DNA from: Erpobdella octoculata
Lineage: Eukaryota > Annelida > Clitellata > Hirudinida > Erpobdellidae
Direction: 5' to 3'
Assembly (NCBI GenBank): GCA_963978895.1
Contig: OZ022246.1
Location: 25,242,359 to 25,306,358 of the forward strand
Length of the DNA: 64,000 nucleotides
Program-made: the position numbers and the translations under genes
Notes under the pieces: model-generated
Seen by the model: only the letters and a program-made list of their open reading frames with translations
Told to the model about the DNA's origin: nothing
The model's database searches: none
Shown here: piece after piece, positions 42,101-54,000 of the stretch
How positions within the stretch are numbered: position 1 is the first letter of the stretch
How the letters are laid out: every line of letters starts with the position of its first letter

Positions 42101-44268
42101 TATAGCTAAGCATGGATGTCCATTATACGAAATTTATTAATAAAAAATTACTTTGAAATCAACCACGCTTCCTTTAACGATGGTAATTTGTGTTTCTTTT
42201 TGCCCGTCACTGTTTACTGCTTTTTCGATGTTGTCCATCAGAGACGGTATCCAGCTTGTCGGTTTGAATCTAATCGAAATAATTTCAGTTATTAATTTAT
42301 TTACTTTTTAAACTTTATTAAGTTAAAGACAATAAAAAAAAAATTGGACACATATGAGAAAATGAATTATCAAGAAAGGTTTCAACCGAATAATGAGGTA
42401 ATTTAAAAATTAAAACTTAATAATAATAATTTAATAATAATTAATTAAATAATTAATTAACTACAACAATAGATTAATAATAAGTTATTAATAAAAACTG
42501 ACAATGAAAAACTTGTTTTGGGATCCTTGTTCATGACACGCTCATCCACGTGGATGTAACATTTGTTCTTCTTCATGACATCATCGATTAACAACCTTGC
42601 TTCGTTTGACTCTTTGGTGAATAATTCTGCTTTCAGACCTTATAATTAATTTTTTTTTCAAATAAAAAATTAAATGATTTTATAATTTTTTTTATAATAA
42701 TTTCCAGCGAATTTTTCTGTTTTTTCCATCGTATTAAGATGTCATAAAAACATCATAATAAGTTATAATTAAGACGTGATAAGGACATCATAATAAGATA
42801 TAATTAAGACGTGATAAGGACATCATAATAAGATATAATTAAGACGTGATAAGAACATCATAATAAGATATAATTAAGACATGATAAGAACATCATAATA
42901 AGTTATAATTAATTAAAAGCCTACCTGCTTCTTCTATCTCAAAAAAGTGTTGGGAAATATTAACAATTATATCATTGATCTCTCGCTGCTTTTTCATGAC
43001 AAGTTCCTCGAGACCGGAGATTTCGATGGATGAATTTCTTTCAAATTTAACATCCACGTTATTGCTGATAATGCATTAAAGTTTATCAGTTTCATTATTA
43101 AACTCAATAAAGTTAGACGTTTAAATTATATAAATTAATAATACAATATAAACAATAAATTATATAAGTACAAATAAAAAAAATTTAAAAGAACCTGTAT
43201 ACATTAATCTTTTATTTATTTATTTATTTTTGAAACACCAATAGAATAAATATCTTTGTGCCTTAATAAATTATTTCAAAAATAGTAAAAATAAAAACAA
43301 ACATCCAACCTTGTTAGTATGTTTTTATAAGAAAGTTGCAGAAGCTTCACAAAACCTTTACAGGAACTGATTTTTTTAGTAACTCTGACATTTTTCTTAA
43401 AAAACTGATCCAAACTCGACTTGTACTCGGAGACAGAGTCGCACTTCCCGGTGACGGCGATGCGCGACGGATGATTTCCGCCTCCCTGCCTCACTCTGAC
43501 GAGAAGTAAATCTTTTCTGTTACGTTTTTCGAATTCTTTCCAAACTTCGGTCGACAAAATCGGTTCTTCATCGCGGGACAGTTTCTTGACGTGAGAAAAT
43601 ATCTCTTTCTCCAGTTTGTGCTTGGCCAGAGAAATGCCGCCATTAGACGTCACTGTCAGGCAGTACTTACCGTCTCGGCGGTACATAATTCCGTAGACAT
43701 CTACTCCCAATCTATTTATACCGTAAGTTTTCAAATATTCTGGGTAGGAATTCAAGTAATCTACCTGGTCTTCTGACAATTTTAAAACAGTCGCTTCCCA
43801 ATCTTTGATGAATTCATAAAATTTGTTCATGAAATCATTGCTCGATGATTTATCAGAATTCATGATGATTTCCAGTTCTGCATTTTTATTTTTGTAGCTG
43901 ATACTGATAATTTTAGCAGGTAAGCGTTCTAATAGGGAACATCTATTTGTTATCATACTATCCAGCAGCTTGTATTTATCATAAGAAATACTCGGACATA
44001 CGTGGGTTGATTTTTTCTTTCCTTGGATATCTAGGTTGGGAAAAACACGCACATCTTTACTGCTATACTGACGAGAATCCGGATGGAGGGGCTCTGAAAC
44101 CTTTGGGGAAGCAATCACTTTCTCTGATCTGCCATCATCAGCAGCGTCGCTTGTTTCCAAGGTCGTTTCTTGACAATTTTGATTTTTAATTAAGTCCTCA
44201 GGCTTTATATCATCGTCTGCAGAATCATCCGAGTCGGCGGGAAAAAACTCTTTCCAGTTAGCAGACAT
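37476..44268 (-). CDS. Macro-domain PARP, copy B (PARP9/14/15-like), 13 exons
   Basis: Exons, 5' to 3': 44268-43310, 43064-42925, 42638-42503, 42269-42152, 41476-41363, 41290-41159, 40927-40760, 40332-40221, 40105-39854, 39553-39273, 38887-38662, 38423-38232 and 37765-37476. All are GT/AG and give 1039 residues. Layout matches copy A: N-end MSANWKEFF with acidic Ser-Asp repeats, KH/RRM-like modules, a macro domain (about 438-590) and a catalytic domain (about 785-1039). The triad is His900, Tyr931 and Glu1019; the Cys/His cluster is at 971-998. Exon 3 needs the donor at 42502 (TT|GTCAGT), because the nearer GT at 42512 breaks the frame. Exon 13 needs the acceptor at 37766. Every intron phase equals that of copy A, and exons 3, 6, 7, 12 and 13 have identical lengths. 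It lacks copy A's poly-Asp linker. Confidence 0.9.
37830..37898. repeat. Short inverted repeat, 15-bp arms
   Basis: TGTTAGATAGTAATC at 37830-37844 is exactly complementary to 37884-37898 across a 39-bp loop, within the last intron of PARP copy B. It could be a very short MITE or an RNA hairpin. Confidence 0.6.
39090..39161. repeat. (AT)n microsatellite
   Basis: A (TA) tract with one 'tat-tta-tat' interruption in intron 10 of PARP copy B. Confidence 0.9.
40760..41476 (-). other. Macro domain exons 5-7, copy B
   Basis: Encodes 'EILVNSYCS', a 'SKCGAITEAF' loop and 'SIAFPTMGCGNLNYS'. It keeps the Asn of the first ADP-ribose loop (VNS) that copy A has lost, so the two paralogues may differ in ADP-ribose binding. 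Exons 6 and 7 match copy A in length (132 and 168 nt). Confidence 0.8.
41479..41606. repeat. 42-bp tandem repeat, 3 copies
   Basis: Three copies of a unit starting 'tttcaattaaattttatta', beginning three bases upstream of the acceptor side of exon 5 of PARP copy B. The first copy supplies part of the polypyrimidine region of that splice site. Confidence 0.85.
42734..42909. repeat. 35-bp minisatellite, 5 copies
   Basis: Five copies of a unit containing 'taagacgtgataaggacatc', with a divergent first copy. It fills much of intron 2 (42639-42924) of PARP copy B. Confidence 0.9.
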
Positions 44269-44448
44269 TTTGTAATCTAGATTTCGATTGCTTTATGTCT
44301 ATGACTTTATTTAACTTAAACTTTAGCTTATCATTGTAATTGCTTATGGATATAAAATGAAATAACGTTTTAAAATTATTGTCTTCATCTATTTATGATT
44401 TAATCCTTTTAAAAAAAAACTTGGAACCTACAATTTGCTATCAATAAC

Positions 44449-44491
44449 GAAAAAGAAAACCGAATTAGTATCACAATTTTTGGTTTTTCCC
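44449..44491 (-). promoter_or_regulatory. Candidate IRF-like and kappaB-like sites upstream of PARP copy B
   Basis: GAAAAAGAAAAC at 44449-44460 (plus strand) fits the GAAANNGAAA IRF-element core. GGGAAAAACC at 44491-44482 (minus strand) fits a relaxed kappaB consensus. They lie 181-223 bp before the ATG. The region is A/T-rich, so chance matches are possible. Confidence 0.3.
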
Positions 44492-45805
44492 AATCTCGTG
44501 TGTGTAGTGGTTACAACACGACTTATGGTGATGTTCTGTTGTTGCTGATGAAAATTTAATAAAATAAAACTAAATACGGTTGATTTTAATAAATTAAACA
44601 ATAACAAATTTAATTTAAAAATTATATTTATTATGAAAAACGGATCTCTGTAGACCAACAAAAGAAAAACAATGTTTATCTTGATCAACTTTTATTTAAA
44701 CTATAGTTAATAAATTTATTTGTAATAGTTAATTAGTTACTTATTTTTTAGAAAATCTTCTTCTAGATTGGGCTTCTTCAAAGCGCTGAAAAGATAAAGA
44801 AAAACATGATCCGTTTCTAGAAAACAGCACCTTAATACAAATATAAATTATGAAATAATAAAGCAAGAAATTACAAATTCTTGCATTAAATTATATTATT
44901 TTAACCACAAACTATAAATTCATTGTATAGCCTATCTAAAGCTAGATTTTGGGGCTGTGCAAAATGTCGCACCCATGGAATGAGTATAAGAAAGGAATAA
45001 TTTTTATTTTGTTCTATCGCAATTAATAATTTATTTATCAATAAAAAAAATCTAAATAAATAATAACATTTAACAATAATAAAAAAATATTGTCTGAATG
45101 ATGAGAAGATTGCTCAAAAGGCAATATATTAAAGAGCTGGTATATTAAAGATTCAGATTTATTTGCATGATCAGATCAGTTAGTCATGTATTTTTGTGTC
45201 ACATACATACTAGATGACCACTGACCACTAAGACAAAAACAGCTCCGGCCTTAATAAATGTCAATCATACAAGGAAATTAGCTTATAACAGTTCTTATTT
45301 TATTAACTCGAAATTATAATATACCCAAATAAACAAGTTTACATCATGTCAAATTAAAGATGCTTGTATAATGCAACAACAAATTAAAAAGATTTTGTAG
45401 ATTGTTAATTAAATTAGTATATCTACATTATATAACAATCTATGTTTTCAACATAAATAACTATATTTGCATAAGCGTTGTTTGTAATTAAAAGTATATG
45501 CACATACAGAGTGCACATTCGTTTGCTTGTGAACGGTTCTTTTTAAAAGAACACGAGAACATCCGTGTGAGTGTGAACAAGTTCACGTACACAAAGAAAA
45601 ACAAGGTGAGACGTTGCGAATGTGTTGTTGTTTTTAGTTGGTGTTGTTGCGTTGGTGGAGCTGTTGTAGCGAGCGGCCAATTTAAATTCGTACGAGGCTT
45701 AGCGTAAATTAGAAGAATTAATTAATTAATCGATTGAATTTTAATTAGTTTGAAAATTTAGTTTTAATTAATATATAAGCTGCACTTCTAGCTCAACGCC
45801 TGTAG

Positions 45806-45813
45806 TATAAAAG
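45806..45813 (+). promoter_or_regulatory. Candidate TATA box of ACSBG
   Basis: TATAAAAG lies 227 bp before the ATG at 46033. An initiator-like pyrimidine-rich word lies about 30 bp downstream. Position and sequence fit a core promoter; there is no transcript evidence. Confidence 0.35.
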
Positions 45814-46032
45814 CTATCGCTATACTCGGTTGGTCTTAGTTATGCAAGTTTATTTCAAAATAAAGCCTAACTAATATGAAATTGGAAGTATTTATTTTTC
45901 GTTCGACTGTTTATTAGACAAAATTTGTTTTTTATAATTATTTACGGATGAACTTTTTACAGGATACAACTAGACGAATTATTACACTACGTTTTTGCTA
46001 ATCGTATAACAAACTTTGCAATCACTAAAATT

Positions 46033-48044
46033 ATGGGAGACGTGAACGAAAATGTGGAAGGTAAGTCATATAATTTCAATTTTTTTATTAAATTTTAATT
46101 TTTTTAAATCTTTTGAAACATTTTTTTTATCCGAATCAAACTTTTTACGTATAGGTTCAATAAGTAAAATAATTATAACATTTACATTCAACCCCATGTT
46201 CAGTGATATATTATATCTATCTACACTACATAGATAGATTATCGTGATCGTGCTCATGATTAAAGAATTACATGTCCTTAATCTGTTGTACAACATAATT
46301 AGCTATTTCTTTTGTTAATAATAATAATATTATTATGCAATTATGCGAATTAATTTCATTTGAGATGAACTGATCGCGCTATCACGTGTCAGCATGAACC
46401 CGCTACCCCATTGTCTCAGCTACTCAGTTGACTAACAACAACTGCTCATCTGGCTACGTCAAGACCATGACAGCCCTTAGGCTATGCTATGCTCACTGTT
46501 GTTTATACTTACCTGCGTTATTGTTTCTTGTTCAGTTCAGCATTCAGCACTCTATCTTGGTGTGTGTGTGTGTGTGTCGTCAGTCAGATGAATGCACGTG
46601 GGTGAACGGGAACACATGCTTGCTTACCTGCCTTTCGTTTCTATGATGATTATATATGTGTGTATATATATATATTGTATATATCTATATCGATCATTTT
46701 TCTTTGGTCGTTCGTTACACCTCTGTTTGTTGCCACGGGCAGAAGTGCACTTGGTGCGGTTTGAACTGGTGAACTTTGATCTCTGTTGACCCATGCACTA
46801 CTGTGACGGTTCACTGACTTGAAACTTTGTGAGATAATTGTTAGACTGCTTTTCGAGAAATAATCTACCTGGAATGTTCCAGCTGGATGAGGTGAATGTT
46901 GATCTGTTTAGACGGAGAAACGGGAAGGACCAAATGTTTTACAAAACAATTTCAAATGTTCATTTTTGTAGATAGTTTACAGGTCGATTAGAATCATTTA
47001 ATTTTCTGAATAACTAAATATTGATTTATAAGCTATATACATCCTATATGTAAACATGTTTCTTGTTTTTACGGTGATGAAAACTCTTTTGCAGTGGTCA
47101 CGCACCGTCAATGAAAAATAAATAAAAATTTAACATTGGGTCATGACAGCTATTTGCATTCATTCATTCATTCATTCATTCATTCATTCATTCATTCATT
47201 CATTCATTCATTCATTCATTCATTCATTCATTCATTCATTCATTCATTCATTCATTCATTCATTCATTCATTCATTCAGATCATCTTACTTAAATTATAT
47301 GGTTTCGGTTTGCCGACGGTTCTTCATTCTCATTCATGAAACTCCAACGACAAGGAGTCATGCAAGGAAAACCGCAGTAGTGAGGGTGGGGGGACTCTTT
47401 GGATTTTTTTTCGCAGCATGAAAATAACGTTTAATATGAGTAGAAACTGTTAGTTTAAAAAATTTATGTTTATATTGAAAAATAAAAAATAATGGAGATA
47501 AAAGTTTGCGTTATTAGTAGATGTTTTGTTTCGTTTTTTAACGAAAACATCAATAGATTATTTACCAAAACAACTCTCGTAAAATTTTATTTCAGGCGTG
47601 TTTAATAAGAACTACTATTTTAGTGATTATTCAACTGATTTATAAATAAATAAAAAAAACCAATAAACTTATCACAGGACCAGATTTCTTGGTGCCCTGC
47701 GAAGAGAACACCACCACAAAAGCCGATGGAGCAGTGAAGATCAGAATGGAGGAGGGCGCCCCAATGAACCGCAAGCCCATCTCCGTCGTCACCGCCTTCA
47801 GGAATACGGTGGCCCGCTACGGTGACAGCATCGCCTTAGGTAGGTCGGGTGTGGGTGCTGCTGGGTAAAACTTTAAGACCTTAAAGGTCAGGTGAGTGGC
47901 TGAGAATGTCGGGCGGCGCCCGTGAGAGCTATAGCGTCTGAAGTTAACTTGCTTGTGGCTTGTACACTTAATAGGGCGATTGTTGATGACAGTGACTGAA
48001 TTAGAATGACAACAGCACTATGAATACAAGCAATAATAAGTCGG

Positions 48045-48084
<40 letters not shown>

Positions 48085-51000
48085 AGTTATGAGAGAAATG
48101 AGCCGATGAAGCATATGTTTCACGTCGTGAATAAGGAGGTAAACAACACACAGGAAGTAGCTATTTTATGATCTCATTAACATTTGTAAATAGTAATTAT
48201 AATAATGTATAAATAATGATAAAATAATGAAAATATTAATAATAAGTGATTTCAAGATTATGCTATATTAGTTATTTAAATTCTGTAACAACAATAACGG
48301 TCTCATAAATATTTTATAAGCCTTTGATGTAGCGGATCTCAATCGGCGCATTATTATTCATAAGAGGTGGGGGGCAATTCAAGTCTAGGTAGGATTGGTC
48401 TGGGGGGGGGGACTGAAGTAATTTTAATCAAAATTCAGCCTATATGTTGTTAGTAGTTGTTACTGAATGATAATTAGTTATAGTCAGTAATAAGTTATAA
48501 ATAAATTTACAATTTATTACCTAACAGCTCACAAAGTCGATGAAAAATGGGTGACCATATCCTACAAAGAATACTACGACCTGACTGTCCAAATGGCGAA
48601 AGTCTTCATTAAGGTTAATTAGAATATTCAAGAAATTATAATATTTTAATTAGGATGGTGACGTAATATGTTATTTTGATGACGATTTCAAGAAACAGTC
48701 AGCAGTTGACTGATGGTGACAGTTTAATGACGTTGACTCAATAACAAAGCATTCTCAATGACAAACTTTAGCTCCAGGACATCATAGATAATATTTAACT
48801 ATATGACTAATATATAAAAAATTAATTAGAATTAAAATTAATTTGGCGTTATTTTCTAGTTGGGTCTTCAGCCACACCATGGGGTCGGCATCATCGGGTT
48901 CAACTCCCCAGAATGGTTCATCGCCAACCAAGCAGCCATATTTGCCGGGTAAGAGAAGCTATGACTTTTTTTTTTAAATTATGTTTTTATCAGGTTATTT
49001 AATGTTGAAAGTTTAAATTCCTTAAAAAAAATTTTTTTTACTATCTGTGAATGTTGTTGAGCTTTTAATGCTTAGTAGTAACATAAGTCGCGTCTCATTA
49101 TTATTTTGTAGGAATTTTAATATTCCTAGATATGAAATGAAATGAAAATTTGACGATATTTATCGTAATATTTGACTATGAATGATGATGATTGGGATGA
49201 AAATGATGATGCTGTGCCAAAGAGTTTTGAAATGCAAAACTTTAAAAATATTTATATTTTAAAAATTGGTCGAAGTACTTGTTAGAACCTACAAAGTACT
49301 TATAAGTACGTAGGAATTAATTTGTTTTGCTGGATATAATTAAGACTAGGGAAGAATAATTATAGGATACTTTCTTGTAATGCGTCATATTTGTGATGTG
49401 TTATTATTTTGCCAACTTTAAGAGCACTAAGTACGTTAATGTGCAACAAACAAACAAATGGTTTATAAAAAAAAATTAATGACTTATTGATAAATACCAT
49501 TTTTTGGATATACAAATAAATTATTTAAGAATATATATTTGTTATATAAAAGATAACTAATTTCTGATATATATTATAGAAAATATAATTATTCTAGAAT
49601 ATATAGTTTTTAATTTGTTTTTCAATATTATTTGAATAAGCATCTAGAAAAATTAAAATTTTTATCATTTCAAATGGACGTCTTCATCAAACTAAGCATC
49701 TTTTATCAATTTCTTACTATTAGAGGAATATACTAAACATTCTTTTCTCATATTTGTATAAAAAAAACCTGGTACCTATAATTTCAGCGGTCTGGCCACG
49801 GGTATCTACACGACCAACTCTCCAGATGCCTGCCTCTACGTGGCCAACAACGCCCGGTGTAACATCATCGTCGTAGAGAATGACCAACAACTTCAGAAGT
49901 TCCTCAAAGTCTGGGACAAGCTGACAGACATCAAGGCCGTTATTCAGTACAAGGGGAAGCTCAAAGAGAAGCTTCCGAACTTGTACGAGGTGAGTTGGAT
50001 TTTCTCGATGTTCAGTAAGACCGATAAAATAGTACGAAATTCGGTTAAAAAATTATTCTGTTCCTAAAGTTGTAAAGCTGTGATAGCTTTTAATTCATTA
50101 ATTAATTAATTAACTAATTTATTTTCTAATAAAAGTAATAAGTTAATTATGGCTTGTTGAACACATGCTGGATAAACCTTGATTAGCTGTCTACTTAGTT
50201 AGGTTCTACAACATTTAACACGCATAATAAGTTTTGCTGCCGGATCAACTACAGTTTCATTATTAGCGCGCTACGAACGAGAAGGCCAAATAGCTCAGAG
50301 CCGTACGTTCTAGCACTCCGATACTAGCATCGTCGGTTCGAACCCTGACCTTTGACAAAGGTGAAGGTTGAATTCAGTATCTTCATCTATGTACACGTCA
50401 GGCAAATTAACGAAACTCGTTCAAAGCCTAAACTTTCTGCTGTCAATGTGCGGTCAGTTGATCAGCTAAATGAATGAACACTCAGTTTATTAATCTCGCT
50501 CTTTATTATCCGTAATTTAGCATATTTTGCATTTTTGAAATGTTAAAAATTTATGAGGATCTTTGTTTCATGTTGTAGTTTTTTTTAATATCACTTCAAT
50601 AGCCTTTTTTGCGCGTTGGTTTTGAGAGCGCATATTGTTCCATGAGTTGTTAATTCTCATACATATACGAGTTCGAACTACTTAGAAGAATCCTTAATTA
50701 CTTTTCATTCTCATTGTCGTCGTCGTCATCATCATCATCTTATGAATACATATAAACTTTTTTTATTTATTTCTCAACATTCAAAAGTGGGAGGATCTCA
50801 TCAATTCAGAAAATACAGAAATCAACGACGAGCTAAAGGAGCGAATAGCCAGCTTGGCGCCGAACAAGTGCTGCACGCTCATCTACACGGTTAGTCGATT
50901 TATAGCTAAAAGTACTTTTTAGCTGTTTGGCTGCCTGGCTTGTTCAAAGTTTTGTAGAAACAGCGCTATAAAGAGCCACTATGCTGGCTTCTTGTAATTA

Positions 51001-54000
51001 TTTATTGGCCAATGCCTTCTGATAGCTCCGCAGTGAATATCATTAACATAGCATTAATACAGCTAACGGGAGTAATTATAATATCCTTAGAAAAGGTTGG
51101 CATTAAAAAAATCGAGGAATATACATTAGGACTAGGCTGCAATTAATAAAAAAAAAAGAAGGGTAGGAATAACCCCTAGACCAATCAAGAGGTAGGGTAG
51201 GACAAACCTCCCATCCAATGTAAAGGGGATAAAAGGGTTGACTCCCCCCAACCAGCCAAGATTGTCCCTGCTGACAGAGGCGTGCGTGTCTTTTGACAAT
51301 TATTATTTTGCATCCTCGTCCTCATTAGCTCAACGAAAAAAAATAATTTGCATGACGAAAACTGGAAAAAATTTCGAAGTTAATCGAGCTTAAAAAACTT
51401 TTTTTTTCAGGATGCAATTAATATTTCTTTCTTTCAATTATTTCTGGATTTAAAAGTCAGTAAGATTGAGTCAGAAAATTAAATCAGATTATTTGTTTGT
51501 TTATAGTTTAAATTCTCATTAAGGAACACAAAAACAAGACGTTTTTTCAGTTTTAATTTATTTTATTGTTAAAATTAATCCTCTTTTTTTCTTTCAATTT
51601 TTCCAGTCTGGCACCACAGGGAATCCCAAAGGAGTGATGCTCAGCCATGACAACGTATGATTATTATTTTTTTCCATTTTTACGAGTATTCAGTTTCGGT
51701 CCCGTTCCACCCCCTCAATGTTTTCATTAACACACCCCAAACACTCTCTAATTCTCCCGCCAGATGGCGGTATCCTCTTCTAAGGAAGTTGTTTGGGCGG
51801 AAATCTGCTAAAAACATCTTATCTCGTCATGAGGATGAAAATTAGATCGTGATATTTCGACGAAACGACTTAATTATAATTAGAAAATATAATTGAACGG
51901 ATTTATAGAAATCAAACTGATAGAAGTTTGTCTCTGTTGATCTGAAGAATGTATATGAATTGTCTCGCCCGTAAATGGTTTTTGCAGACAATGGTGAATT
52001 TTTATAAAATATAAAAACAAGTCTGTTATGCTGTTGAGCTGCTGTAGTGCTTCATGAATAGCTGCTTCTCAAACTAGAAATGCCTGTATAATTTATATTA
52101 TAATGTATTCGTTCGATGATTCAAAATGTTTTATTTCTTCCTCTATAGAACCTAGACTAGATTGGAAAGTAGTTTTGTTGACTAATCATTTAGAATAGCA
52201 TCAAGTTATTGGTTGTACAATAATTTATAGGAGTCATTCACAATAATACTTACAGTATCGTTTTCCACAGTATGGAGTTGGTACGCACACACACACATCA
52301 GCACAAGAGCCTAACAACTCGATTAAAATAACTTGTTTACCATCTCTATGATTGGTGGTCTATTATTAAAACTGGCGACGTGTCCCTACGAACGTTTGCC
52401 GTTGCTGTTTACAATCGACGGGAATTCCCAGCTTAGATAAACAAAATTGAGGGTGTGACTGGTCGAATTTTAGGAAAACAGAATTTTTCTGTAAAAAACG
52501 GGTTTTTTTATTGTAAATTAGCTTTTTATTGTAAATTAGTGGTAAACATGGATTTGAAAAATATCATGTATATTATTATTGTTAATTTATGTAGAATCAC
52601 AACTTTAAATTTCAATGGCTCAGCATAATTTTTTTTCGTAAATTTGGATTGCAAATTAAAGAATTTGAATAAAAAATTACAGCCAGGCTTATACCTGAGA
52701 GCGAAAATTTTTTAAAGCCTAACAATGAAAAGCCGAACAGGTCTATTGTGAAGAAAGAGCCGTTCATATAATGTGTGTATTAATGTGTGTGCGCGCTTTA
52801 TGCGCAGGTGAAAGGTACTCCTTACCTGTTAATATCAGGTGAGCGCCACTCCGAAATGAGGCGAGATAAAGGTGAAGGTGAGAGAGTAAGAAAGAATTAA
52901 TTGGAATAATATATTGGAAACTATGTCCCAAGATCATACTTTATCGATTAGGCAGGTAACGGAGGTATTATACCTGCTCGATGTTTCCATGCGATGGAAT
53001 TGAAAATCTTGCAGGGATTTAAATCTACCCTAGACGGCCCAAAATCGATTTTTTAGCTGAGTAATACAAGAAGAAGAGAATAGAGAGAACAAGTGACAGA
53101 TATTTCAACATCACATTGGCCTCGTAGTTGTAAGTGTAAATGACCGTTTAATTGACCAACTTCGGTACGGTTATCAGACTCTGAAATCAGCTAAATAACT
53201 TCTACTTGAGAAATGGTTGCAATTAAATCTCGTTCATCTATGGTTAATTCATTCATAATTCAGTTGAAACAGTTCATCGGTTAAGATGCAGATTTTCAGC
53301 TAAATAAAACATCGGGTCATCAAGAGAATGGACTATAACCTCTGACGACCTCACTCAAGGACTGTGGGGTATGAGTTGTTTTCTAGGAATCAGATACTTC
53401 TGCAAAACTCTCTACTTGAAAAAGCTATTGTTTACAGCTCCAAGCATTGTTGGTTTTGCTTACTTGCTCTATCTGATACGTGCATGCTTTTATGGACAAG
53501 AGAAAATGAGTATTCAGCCATGATTTCTCGTTAGCCGAGTCCTAATACGATCAATAAGTTTAAGAAATTACAGAAAGTCTTGAGGTTCTATCAGTTTTCA
53601 TCAGAGTTTTTTTTACTTTTTCACGAGAGAGAATTGACTTCGTAAGCAATGTGGGTGTCTAGCTGTGCTGTTCTGCTCTTGTTCTGTCACTTTCTTTAGC
53701 TGCAGACCACTTGGCATTTTATTAGTTTTCTTACTTTTCTTAACTTTTTCAAGCCTACGAATGTTAAGGTCGATTGGCCTGCCTATCGCCCTGTCTCATC
53801 ACCAGACAACAATGAGCATGCATTACGAAAACTAATAAAATTTATTTACGTCTGTAATCTAAAAATAGTACTCTCTAACATAAAACGTAATAGAAGACTT
53901 AATAAAAAAAATTTTTAAGAACGAAACAGTCATAAGCGTATTTAATAATATTTAAATACTTATTGGTAAAATATATAAAGTATGGGGTACTAGCACATTA

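Larger units (their letters stand above)
44269..46032. promoter_or_regulatory. Divergent promoter interval, PARP copy B / ACSBG
   Basis: Head-to-head spacer of 1764 bp between the ATG of PARP copy B (-) and that of ACSBG (+). AT-rich, with no gene recognised. It contains the candidate kappaB and IRF-like sites near the PARP end and a TATA-like box near the ACSBG end, listed separately. Confidence 0.5.
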
